The notes beneath the pieces were generated by a model that had not been told where the DNA came from, did not search any database, and was given only the letters and a program-made list of their open reading frames with translations. Below are positions 1 through 5,529 of a stretch of DNA of 5,529 bases, piece after piece (position 1 is the stretch's first letter; every line of letters begins with the position of its first letter). The position numbers and the translations under genes are program-made. Source of the DNA: Romboutsia sp. 13368 (GTDB lineage Bacteria; Bacillota; Clostridia; Peptostreptococcales; Peptostreptococcaceae); the NCBI RefSeq assembly GCF_018336475.1, contig NZ_CP048741.1, positions 2,190,787-2,196,315 of the forward strand, given 5' to 3'.

Positions 1-42
1 TTAGTATATAATTACTAAAAAGTAAAATTAAAATAATAAAAT

Positions 43-70
43 TTATCAACTATGGAAATTCTAATATAAA
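43..70 (+). promoter_or_regulatory. Weak candidate promoter of the ftsH-like gene
   Basis: TTATCA (43-48), a 16-nt spacer and TATAAA (65-70) loosely fit a sigma-A promoter. A TATAAT also occurs at 7-12, but its -35 would lie outside the window. In DNA this AT-rich such matches arise easily by chance, so the assignment is tentative. Confidence 0.25.
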
Positions 71-85
71 TAATATTTATTATCC

Positions 86-91
86 GAGGTG
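86..91 (+). promoter_or_regulatory. Ribosome binding site that decides the ftsH-like start
   Basis: GAGGTG matches the Shine-Dalgarno consensus. In-frame ATG codons lie at 93, 99 and 105, with spacers of 1, 7 and 13 nt. Only the ATG at 99 has a normal spacing, so the protein probably begins MKMLENF and has 466 residues. Confidence 0.7.
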
Positions 92-98
92 TATGGCT

Positions 99-1499
99 AT
101 GAAAATGTTGGAAAACTTTTTAAAGAAAATAAACAAACCTGTACCCGTATTTGCCCAAACTAAAATGGAAAAAGAAAATCCACCGGAGGATTCTACTTCA
201 ACAAAACCTAAGACTACCTTTTGTGATGTTGCTGGACTAGATGAGGTTAAAGAAGAATTATTTGAAATAGTAGATTTTATGAAATTTCCTGATAAGTATA
301 AAAAAATGGGTGCAAAAATACCAAAAGGTGTATTATTTTATGGCCCTCCTGGTACTGGTAAAACTCTACTAGCATCAGCTGTAGCTGGAGAAACAAATTC
401 ATCATTCTTTAATGTTACTGGATCTGAGTTTGTAGAAAAATATGTTGGTGTAGGTGCAAAAAGAGTAAGAACTCTGTTTGAAAAAGCTAGAAAAGAAGCT
501 CCTAGTATAATCTTTATAGATGAAATTGATGCAATCGGCGCTAAAAGACATCTTGAAAGTAATAACGAAAAAGACCAAACACTTAATCAACTTCTAGTTG
601 AAATGGATGGTTTTACTAAAGATTCAAATGTAATAATAGTGGGTGCTACTAACAGACTTGACTTACTTGATGAAGCCCTACTTAGACCAGGTAGATTTGA
701 TAGACACATTCATATAGGTGCACCAAATTATCATACTAGACATGAAATATTAAAGGTTCATACTAATAATAAACCTATAGATTCTTCTGTAGACTTGGAA
801 ATGCTAGCTAAAAAAACTCATGGGTTTAATGGTGCACATCTTGCTAATATAGCTAATGAAGCAGCTATTTTTGCTGTAAGAGATAACAGTGATGTAATTA
901 CTTCTGTTCATTTTGATAAAGCTTTAGAAAGAGTAATCGCTGGACTTGAGTCAAAAAACTCAACTTTAATAGAAAAAGAAAAGAAAATTGTATCTTATCA
1001 CGAGGCTGGACATGCATTAGTAAGTGACTTAGTAGGAATTTGTCCTATACAAAAAATATCAATAGTTCCTAGAGGACAAGCACTTGGTTATGTTCTTCAA
1101 TTACCCGATGAAGATAGATACATCTATACTAAAGACGAGCTACTTGGAAAAATAAAAATATTACTTGCTGGAAAAGCATCTGAAGAAATTATTTTCAATC
1201 ATAAATCAACTGGTGCAAAAGATGACTTAAAGAAAGTTACAGATATAGCTAATCAAATGGTTTGTGAGTATGGAATGAGTAATTTAGGCTTTATGACATT
1301 AGATGGAAATAACAAAACATTTTTATCTGAAAAAATACAAGATGAAGCTAACAGTATTGTTCAACAATGCTACAATGAAACTTTAGAGTTATTAAGAAAT
1401 AATATAAATGATTTACATATAGTTTCAAATCATCTATTTGAAAATGAAACTATGACTCATGAAGAATTAAAATCTTTAATAAAAAAAGAAATGTGCTAA
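99..1499 (+). CDS. ftsH: Short, soluble FtsH-like AAA+ zinc metalloprotease
   Basis: This is an ATP-driven protease of the FtsH family, which unfolds proteins through a hexameric AAA+ ring and cuts them at a zinc site. Residues here are numbered from the ATG at 93. Walker A is GPPGTGKT (84-91), Walker B IIFIDEID (139-146), sensor-1 N187, arginine-finger segment RPGRFDR (198-204), zinc motif HEAGH (303-307), and the likely third zinc ligand is D378 in TGAKDD. All catalytic parts are therefore present. Canonical FtsH has about 640 residues, with two N-terminal membrane helices around an extracytoplasmic domain. Here the AAA module begins near residue 42 after a Lys/Pro-rich leader with no hydrophobic segment, and the protein ends just after the protease helices, so it should be cytosolic. 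Divergent points are Tyr in the pore loop (Y117), loss of the glycine-rich GGGHDERE loop, and GAHL in place of GADL. The start at 99 is preferred because GAGGTG (86-91) lies 7 nt upstream, against 1 nt for the ATG at 93. Its substrates are unknown. Confidence 0.9.
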   Translation: MKMLENFLKKINKPVPVFAQTKMEKENPPEDSTSTKPKTTFCDVAGLDEVKEELFEIVDFMKFPDKYKKMGAKIPKGVLFYGPPGTGKTLLASAVAGETNSSFFNVTGSEFVEKYVGVGAKRVRTLFEKARKEAPSIIFIDEIDAIGAKRHLESNNEKDQTLNQLLVEMDGFTKDSNVIIVGATNRLDLLDEALLRPGRFDRHIHIGAPNYHTRHEILKVHTNNKPIDSSVDLEMLAKKTHGFNGAHLANIANEAAIFAVRDNSDVITSVHFDKALERVIAGLESKNSTLIEKEKKIVSYHEAGHALVSDLVGICPIQKISIVPRGQALGYVLQLPDEDRYIYTKDELLGKIKILLAGKASEEIIFNHKSTGAKDDLKKVTDIANQMVCEYGMSNLGFMTLDGNNKTFLSEKIQDEANSIVQQCYNETLELLRNNINDLHIVSNHLFENETMTHEELKSLIKKEMC

Positions 1500-1500
1500 T

Positions 1501-1539
1501 AAAAAATGAGTAATCTAAAATTTAGATTACTCATTTTTT
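1501..1539. terminator. Bidirectional intrinsic terminator between the ftsH-like gene and thrS
   Basis: This is a perfect 39-nt palindrome centred on base 1520, with core ATGAGTAATCTAAA and its complement. It starts two bases after the ftsH-like stop codon and ends five bases before the thrS stop codon. It is bounded by six A (1501-1506) and six T (1534-1539), so RNA from either strand forms a hairpin followed by a U-run. It can therefore end both converging transcripts. The stem is AT-rich, with few G-C pairs. Confidence 0.85.
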
Positions 1540-1544
1540 ATTTA

Positions 1545-3464
1545 TTAATCTTGTATTACATTTTTTCTGCTTTCAATTTCTTCAGATATAGTAGACATAA
1601 ATTCATCTAAACTTATACTTCCTATTTCTCCGTTATCTCTACTTCTTACAGATACAGTATTATCAGCAGCTTCTTTTTCACCAACTATTAACATGTAAGG
1701 TATCTTTTGAAGCTGAGCTTCTCTTATCTTAAATCCTGTTTTTTCTGCTCTATCATCTATTTCAACTCTTATTCCTTTATCGAATAAAGCTTTTTTAACT
1801 TCATTAGCATAATCATTGTATTTATCAGATATAGGTAATATTCTAACTTGAGTTGGAGCTAACCAAACTGGGAATTTACCAGCGTAGTGCTCTATTAATA
1901 TACCTATGAATCTTTCTATACTTCCGAATGCAACTCTGTGTATCATAACTGGTCTATGCTTTTCACCATCTTGACCTATATAAGTTATATCAAATCTTTG
2001 TGGTAATTGCATATCTAATTGTATAGTTCCACATTGCCATGTTCTTCCTAAGCAATCTCTTAAGTGGAAGTCTATCTTAGGACCATAGAATGCTCCATCA
2101 CCTTCATTTAATATATATGGTAAGTTAAGTTCTTCTAAAGCTTCTCTTAATCCATTTTCAGCTGCTTCCCATTCTGCATCTGAACCTATTGAGTTTTCTG
2201 GTCTAGTAGATAACTCTAGGTGATATTCAAATCCGAAAGTCTTATAAACTCTATCTATTAAATCTACAACACCTTTTATTTGATCCTTTATTTGTTCCGG
2301 TAACATGAATATATGAGCATCATCTTGAGTGAAAGCTCTAACTCTCATAAGACCATGTAATGCACCTGATAATTCATGTCTATGAACTCTACCAAGCTCT
2401 GCAACCTTCATAGGGAACTCTTTATATGAGTGTGGCTTAGCATTGTAGTATATTAATGAACCTGGACAGTTCATTGGCTTTATAGCAAATTGTTGGTCAT
2501 CTATATCTACAGTGTACATATTTTCTTTGTAGTTATACCAGTGTCCTGAAGTCTCCCATAATTTTTGGTTTAATATTATTGGAGTTTCTATTTCTTGGTA
2601 TCCGTCTGCTCTGTGTATTTCTCTCCAGAACTTTAATAATTCATTTTTAAGTTCCATACCTTTTGGTAAGAATAGAGGGAATCCTGGACCTTCTTCAGGT
2701 ATAAAGAATAAGTCTAATTCCTTCCCTAATTTTCTATGGTCTCTCTTTTTAGCTTCTTCTAATAAATGTAGGTATTCTTCTAAATCTTTATTTTTTTCAA
2801 AAGATATACCATATATTCTTTGAAGCATTTTGTTCTTTTCATTACCTCTCCAGTAAGCTCCAGCTACACTTAATAACTTAACAGCTTTAACTTTCTTAGT
2901 TGAAGGTAAGTGTGGTCCTCTACATAAATCAGTAAAATCACCTTGCTTATAGAAAGATATAACTTCCCCTTCTGGTAAGTCTTCTATAAGTTCTACTTTA
3001 TATATTTCATTATTTTCTTTAGCCCATGCTAAAGCTTCTTCTCTTGATAATTCATATCTTTCAACAGCTATATCTTCTTTAGCTATTTTCTTCATTTCTT
3101 TTTCTAATTTTTCTAAGTCTTCATTAGTTAATCTGTGATCTAAATCTATATCATAATAGAATCCATTTTCTACAGTTGGTCCTATAGCAAACTTAGCTTC
3201 TGGGTATAATCTCTTTATAGCTTGAGCTAATATATGAGCTGATGTATGTCTAAAAACATCTTTACCTTCTTCATCATCAAACTTAAATAAGCTTAATTCA
3301 CAATCTTCTTTAACTATATGGTTAAGTCCTACAACTTTTCCGTTTACAGATGCAGCTACTACTGCTCTTGCTAATCCTTCACTTATAGATTTAGCTATAT
3401 CCATAACTGAAAGTTCATTTTCGAATTCTCTTACAGATCCATCTTTTAAAGTAACTTTTATCAT
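1545..3464 (-). CDS. thrS: Threonyl-tRNA synthetase
   Basis: This class II aminoacyl-tRNA synthetase joins threonine to tRNA-Thr in the cytoplasm using ATP. Its 639 residues match the usual bacterial length. In order it has a TGS domain (about 1-62), an editing domain with HTSAH (H73, H77) and CRGPH (C181, H185) that clears mischarged Ser-tRNA-Thr, a catalytic core (about 245-530) and a C-terminal anticodon-binding domain (about 535-635). The catalytic zinc ligands are C333 in MNCPG, H384 in DDAH and H509 in MIHR. Class II motif 2 lies around RVRAF (374-378) and motif 3 at GSIERF (514-519). No key residue is missing. The start is supported by AAGGAGGA (3471-3478) with a 6-nt spacer. Expression is very likely controlled by the T-box leader directly upstream, which senses uncharged tRNA-Thr. 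The gene converges on the ftsH-like gene and shares a terminator with it. Confidence 0.98.
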   Translation of the reverse strand: MIKVTLKDGSVREFENELSVMDIAKSISEGLARAVVAASVNGKVVGLNHIVKEDCELSLFKFDDEEGKDVFRHTSAHILAQAIKRLYPEAKFAIGPTVENGFYYDIDLDHRLTNEDLEKLEKEMKKIAKEDIAVERYELSREEALAWAKENNEIYKVELIEDLPEGEVISFYKQGDFTDLCRGPHLPSTKKVKAVKLLSVAGAYWRGNEKNKMLQRIYGISFEKNKDLEEYLHLLEEAKKRDHRKLGKELDLFFIPEEGPGFPLFLPKGMELKNELLKFWREIHRADGYQEIETPIILNQKLWETSGHWYNYKENMYTVDIDDQQFAIKPMNCPGSLIYYNAKPHSYKEFPMKVAELGRVHRHELSGALHGLMRVRAFTQDDAHIFMLPEQIKDQIKGVVDLIDRVYKTFGFEYHLELSTRPENSIGSDAEWEAAENGLREALEELNLPYILNEGDGAFYGPKIDFHLRDCLGRTWQCGTIQLDMQLPQRFDITYIGQDGEKHRPVMIHRVAFGSIERFIGILIEHYAGKFPVWLAPTQVRILPISDKYNDYANEVKKALFDKGIRVEIDDRAEKTGFKIREAQLQKIPYMLIVGEKEAADNTVSVRSRDNGEIGSISLDEFMSTISEEIESRKNVIQD

Positions 3465-3493
3465 TTTAATTCCTCCTTAATTATTTTTATAAT

Positions 3494-3530
3494 AAAAAAA
3501 CTCATCCCAAATAAATATATTGGGACGAGT
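3494..3530 (-). terminator. Conditional intrinsic terminator of the thrS T-box
   Basis: The RNA has an 11-bp stem pairing ACUCGUCCCAA (3530-3520) with UUGGGAUGAGU (3510-3500). It contains one G-U pair, a nine-base loop and a run of seven U (3500-3494). It lies 30 nt before the thrS start and should stop transcription when tRNA-Thr is charged. Confidence 0.93.
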
Positions 3531-3551
3531 ATTAATTCGCGGTTCCACCCA
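3521..3551 (-). promoter_or_regulatory. T-box sequence and antiterminator
   Basis: The RNA reads UGGGUGGAACCGCG at 3551-3538, matching the T-box consensus. UGGG (3551-3548) can pair with CCCA (3524-3521) and GCG (3540-3538) with CGU (3527-3525), leaving the seven-base bulge UGGAACC (3547-3541). In known T-boxes the bulge bases UGGN pair with the tRNA 3' end. Here UGGA predicts U as the discriminator base of tRNA-Thr. The CGUCCC strand is shared with the terminator, so the two folds exclude each other. Confidence 0.9.
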
Positions 3552-3579
3552 AGTTGAAGTATTTAAATACTTCCTCTTG
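3550..3579 (-). promoter_or_regulatory. T-box stem III hairpin
   Basis: The core is the 18-nt perfect palindrome GAAGTATTTAAATACTTC (3556-3573). It is extended by CAAG/CUUG pairing across a small AG/AA internal loop. It lies directly before the T-box sequence, where stem III is expected. Confidence 0.75.
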
Positions 3580-3644
3580 TTGACTATAAGGTTGTCACCC
3601 GAACACTTTCACATTTTTTATAATGCTAATAAGTTCAGCTCCAA

Positions 3645-3650
3645 GGTAGT
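3645..3650 (-). promoter_or_regulatory. Threonine specifier of the T-box (ACU, with ACC adjacent)
   Basis: The 3' strand of the stem I specifier loop reads GAAAACUA (3654-3647), between CUAUUU and CCUU. It faces AAGAGUA (3726-3720). The triplet ACU (3650-3648) is followed by a purine, as is usual for specifiers. The next triplet, ACC (3647-3645), is also a threonine codon, but its two C residues would pair with GG (3728-3727). Both readings give threonine, and ACU fits the fold better. Confidence 0.65.
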
Positions 3651-3759
3651 TTTCAAATAGTCATATTAAGATAAGTTTGCAGCCTTTGACTTATCCTCTC
3701 TGTTTAACTGTTTCTATTTTACTCTTCCTTTTCATCGCTCATTTTTAGTTATTATAATG

Positions 3760-3788
3760 ATTATATCAAATACTTAATTTACTATCAA
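3760..3788 (-). promoter_or_regulatory. Sigma-A-type promoter of thrS
   Basis: On the minus strand, TTGATA (3788-3783), a 17-nt spacer and TATAAT (3765-3760) form a near-consensus promoter. TGA directly before the -10 gives an extended -10 element. Transcription should start near 3753, just before stem I of the T-box. The -35 begins only seven bases past the DUF445 stop codon. A second TATAAT at 3756-3751 lacks a well-spaced -35. Confidence 0.85.
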
Positions 3789-3795
3789 TAATCTT

Positions 3796-4398
3796 TTATA
3801 TAAATATAGTTACTATTCCTTGAATTATTCCTATAAGGAAACCTAGTATTAAACCTAATACTTCAATATGTCTTAATTCTTTTTTTACAATTGTAAGTAT
3901 TATTTCTTCTAATTCATATAAATCTAATTCGTTTATCTTATTTTCTACCATTTCTTTTATATTTATACGATTATTTGCTTTAACTATAATCTCTTCACAT
4001 AATTCATCTATACTTTGTCTTATTTCATCTTCTATTATTTCCGCTACATAATTTTGTACTAAAGACTTTATAGTACTAGGTATAAGCGTCATCTTTTCAT
4101 TTAATATAAGCTTTACTTTTAATTTTATGTAATTAGTTATATTCTCTTTATCTTCTTTAGTTATCATGTTATCAATAATTTCATCAATAGATAAAAATTG
4201 ATCTGATATTATTTCACCTATGTTTTTAGCTATCTCTGATTTTCTTTTTGGAATCATTCCTACTATTTCTATATTAAGAATAGGTATTTTAATAGGATTT
4301 ATGGGTCTAAATATTAATTTTATAGCAATTACATTTGTTATGTAACCTATTAATCCTCCTATTATTGCTAATATTAATATTCTAATTATATTATTCAT
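3796..4398 (-). CDS. Short DUF445-family membrane protein (YheB-like)
   Basis: This is a 200-residue protein of the DUF445 family, whose biochemical role is not established. An N-terminal hydrophobic segment (about 5-28) leads into the family signature KLIFRPINP (27-35), followed by GMIPKRKSEIAKNIGEII (47-64). The middle (about 65-170) is charged and probably helical. A second hydrophobic segment (about 178-199) follows ELRHIEVLG and ends the protein. It is therefore likely anchored at both ends in the cell membrane with the charged part on one side. Bacillus YheB is longer, near 375 residues, so this is a compact form. The reading frame is intact and both conserved ends are present, so it is not an obvious truncation. 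AAAGGAGA (4406-4413) lies 7 nt before the ATG. The gene sits between ytxC and thrS, and no terminator is seen after it, so some transcription could continue into the thrS leader. Confidence 0.85.
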   Translation of the reverse strand: MNNIIRILILAIIGGLIGYITNVIAIKLIFRPINPIKIPILNIEIVGMIPKRKSEIAKNIGEIISDQFLSIDEIIDNMITKEDKENITNYIKLKVKLILNEKMTLIPSTIKSLVQNYVAEIIEDEIRQSIDELCEEIIVKANNRINIKEMVENKINELDLYELEEIILTIVKKELRHIEVLGLILGFLIGIIQGIVTIFI

Positions 4399-4448
4399 GT
4401 TAGAATCTCCTTTATATACAACTCTCTTACCAATTACTCATTATTTAA

Positions 4449-4476
4449 TATATAATTTAAAAAGTAACTTTTACAA
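4449..4476 (-). promoter_or_regulatory. Candidate promoter of the DUF445 gene
   Basis: On the minus strand TTGTAA (4476-4471) is followed after 16 nt by TATATA (4454-4449), or after 18 nt by TATATT (4452-4447). It lies in the 123-bp gap after ytxC. Together with the absence of a clear terminator there, this allows either separate or joint transcription with ytxC. The AT-rich context lowers confidence. Confidence 0.35.
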
Positions 4477-4521
4477 TTAAACTTTTTATATTCTAACTTT
4501 ATGAATAAATATATTAGAAAC

Positions 4522-5322
4522 TTAATTTATTTTAATACAACTTACCTTATCTCCAAATATAGATTTAATTATTTCTATTATTTCTTTAGATGAGTTATTG
4601 TTTAAAGAATCTATTATTTCTATTTTACTCGGACAGAGTGTTAGAAGATTGCTCATAAGAAAATCTTCATAATTTAAGTTTTCCTCTATAAGCATATCCA
4701 TCATTTCTTCATCATTTATACTATCAATTTCATTTCCATCTTTATCATAAAGTATAAATAAATTATCTTCTTTTATATGTATTCTTAAAAGTTCTAGCTT
4801 CTCTTGTTGAATTTCTACGAAATATTTAAGTACATTGATAAATTCATCTTGGTCTTTTTTTATAAAATATTCTTCCCATGCTAAGTCAACTATAGTATTT
4901 AAATAATTGTTAAATTCTTTCATTCTAAATTTAACGAATCCTTCTATATTTATGTAATCTTCATTTCTTATATAATCATATATTTTTTCATATAAAGATT
5001 TTTTAATAAAACTCTCTCTTTCTTTAAATAAATTAAGGGCGCACATATATATTTTTTGAATTTCTTCACTTGATTCAGCAGTATATTTTTTTATAATAAA
5101 TTTTCTAAGCAACTTATTTTCCATTATATCAATTATTAAATCTACTATTTCTTCCACTATTTCTTCGTTGTGCATTTTATCATTATCATTATGTTTTAAT
5201 ACAATTTCTATGTAATCATTAATATAAGTATATTCTTTTTCAAGTTTTCGATTAGTTAGTAGCTTTTTAACAGATACTTCATCTTGTTTAGTTAAGCTCA
5301 AGTAAATATCTTTACTGGTCAT
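4522..5322 (-). CDS. ytxC: YtxC-family putative sporulation protein
   Basis: The protein resembles the YtxC family, annotated as sporulation-related in endospore formers; its molecular function is unknown. Residues here are numbered from the upstream GTG at 5331. The clearest family resemblance is the block around YINIEGFVKFRMKEF (126-140), then LKYFVEIQQEKLELL (168-182), followed by a KEDN.L..YD.DGNEID strand region (187-203) and a C-terminal segment around LLTLCPSKIEII (229-240). No signal peptide or membrane helix is visible; the protein looks helical, acidic and soluble. The start is set at the ATG at 5322 (266 residues), because AAGGGAG (5337-5331) overlaps the GTG but lies about 8 nt before this ATG. 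In Bacillus subtilis ytxC lies just upstream of thrS; here a DUF445 gene separates them, which supports the assignment. The family call is from recalled motifs, not a search. Confidence 0.85.
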   Translation of the reverse strand: MTSKDIYLSLTKQDEVSVKKLLTNRKLEKEYTYINDYIEIVLKHNDNDKMHNEEIVEEIVDLIIDIMENKLLRKFIIKKYTAESSEEIQKIYMCALNLFKERESFIKKSLYEKIYDYIRNEDYINIEGFVKFRMKEFNNYLNTIVDLAWEEYFIKKDQDEFINVLKYFVEIQQEKLELLRIHIKEDNLFILYDKDGNEIDSINDEEMMDMLIEENLNYEDFLMSNLLTLCPSKIEIIDSLNNNSSKEIIEIIKSIFGDKVSCIKIN

Positions 5323-5330
5323 CTTTCTCA

Positions 5331-5337
5331 CTCCCTT
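5331..5337 (-). promoter_or_regulatory. Ribosome binding site that decides the ytxC start
   Basis: The minus strand reads AAGGGAGTGAGAAAGATG. The Shine-Dalgarno AAGGGAG covers the first base of the in-frame GTG at 5331, so that GTG cannot be its start. The ATG at 5322 lies 8 nt after GGAG, a normal spacing. Confidence 0.7.
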
Positions 5338-5369
5338 CTAAATCTTAATAACTATGCAAAAATATAATT

Positions 5370-5398
5370 CTTATACTTCTATTATCTCTCTATATTAA
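5370..5398 (-). promoter_or_regulatory. Weak candidate promoter of ytxC
   Basis: On the minus strand TTAATA (5398-5393), a 17-nt spacer and TATAAG (5375-5370) match sigma-A elements at 4/6 and 5/6 positions. It lies about 50 nt before the ytxC start. A sporulation sigma factor could be used instead; I cannot tell. The rest of the 198-bp flank to the window edge shows no gene. Confidence 0.3.
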
Positions 5399-5415
5399 CT
5401 TTTAATTCATTTTAT

Positions 5416-5436
5416 AAACGACACCTAATGTCATTT
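5416..5436 (-). repeat. Short inverted repeat upstream of ytxC
   Basis: The minus strand reads AAATGACA, five bases TTAGG, then TGTCGTTT: an 8-bp stem with one G-U pair. As DNA the core TGACA-N5-TGTCG is nearly symmetric. It lies just upstream of the candidate ytxC promoter, where an operator could be, or it could be a remnant hairpin from the gene beyond the window. No U-run follows, so it is not an ordinary terminator. Function unknown. Confidence 0.4.
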
Positions 5437-5529
5437 AAATTCTATTAATACAAAGAAATTAACCAGTAATGAATAATAAAATTTATATTTTATTTAAAGT
5501 TATTTTTCCTTATATAATTTATAATACTT

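Larger units (their letters stand above)
3494..3753 (-). promoter_or_regulatory. T-box leader (tRNA-Thr-sensing riboswitch) of thrS
   Basis: The RNA upstream of thrS binds uncharged tRNA-Thr and then favours an antiterminator over a terminator. The visible elements, in RNA order, are as follows. Stem I has a basal AGC/GCU helix (near 3739-3737 and 3640-3635), kink-turn motif GAUGA/GGA, an AAGG/CCUU helix, a specifier loop, AAAUAG/CUAUUU, and a distal GAUAAG/CUUAUC stem carrying AGAGAG and GGCUGCAA loop motifs. A stem II region follows at about 3630-3582, then stem III at 3579-3550, the T-box sequence at 3551-3538, and the terminator hairpin at 3530-3500. The 5' end near 3753 is inferred from the promoter. 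This leader and its promoter fill the 331-bp gap between the DUF445 gene and thrS; no other gene is visible there. Confidence 0.95.

Noticed and set aside
402..590. Minus-strand open frame of 62 codons inside the ftsH-like gene
   Set aside because: It lies wholly opposite a strongly conserved AAA+ coding region, has no recognisable domain and reads as low-complexity Ser/Phe-rich shadow sequence.
3751..3769. TTGATA at 3769-3764 with TATAAT at 3756-3751 as the thrS promoter
   Set aside because: The spacer would be only 7 nt. The pair TTGATA at 3788-3783 and TATAAT at 3765-3760, with a 17-nt spacer, is a far better fit.
4459..4519. Possible terminator after ytxC (TTCTAA/TTAGAA and AAAAAGT/ACTTTTT pairings on the minus strand)
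   Set aside because: The stems are 6-7 bp, almost free of G-C pairs, with long loops and no clear U-run directly after a strong stem. They are too weak to call in this base composition.
5406..5438. Ten-codon minus-strand frame starting at the ATG within the inverted repeat upstream of ytxC
   Set aside because: It has no Shine-Dalgarno sequence, is very short and overlaps the hairpin; there is no sign of a leader peptide.
32..5486. The 15-mer AATAATAAAATTTAT occurs at 32-46 and again at 5472-5486, near both window edges
   Set aside because: It is made only of A and T in a very AT-rich background, has no extension or matching flanks, and is best explained by chance rather than by attachment sites or transposon ends.
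5474..5493. Palindrome AATAAAAT-TTAT-ATTTTATT in the right flank
   Set aside because: The stem has no G-C pair and such patterns are expected by chance in this flank; there is no gene edge within the window to link it to.

Overview
This window looks like chromosomal DNA from a low-GC, anaerobic, endospore-forming member of the Clostridia. The sequence is strongly AT-rich, AUA is a common isoleucine codon, the Shine-Dalgarno sequences are strong, thrS is controlled by a T-box, and a YtxC-family sporulation gene lies upstream of thrS. The style resembles Peptostreptococcaceae (the Clostridioides/Romboutsia group), but that family-level placement is inference.

Layout: one rightward gene (99-1499) encodes a short FtsH-like AAA+ zinc protease with no membrane segments. 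It converges on a leftward block. The two sides are separated by 45 bp holding a perfect palindrome that can act as a terminator in both directions. Read in the direction of transcription, the leftward block is ytxC (5322-4522), a short two-helix DUF445 membrane protein (4398-3796), a sigma-A-type promoter, a complete T-box leader (about 3753-3494), and thrS (3464-1545). The 198 bp at the right edge hold no gene; they contain a weak promoter candidate for ytxC and a short inverted repeat.

How the parts work together: thrS encodes full-length threonyl-tRNA synthetase with its editing and catalytic zinc residues intact. Its leader shows the T-box antitermination elements: a stem I with a kink-turn and a threonine specifier, a stem III, a UGGAACC bulge in the antiterminator, and a competing terminator. 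Uncharged tRNA-Thr should therefore raise thrS expression. No terminator is visible after the DUF445 gene, so transcription from upstream could also enter the T-box leader. The ytxC-thrS neighbourhood is known from Bacillus subtilis; here a DUF445 gene sits between the two. The FtsH-like gene appears to be an independent unit.

I see no mobile element, CRISPR array, tRNA or rRNA. The most unusual item is the soluble, divergent FtsH paralogue. I do not see a clearly undescribed multi-gene system here.
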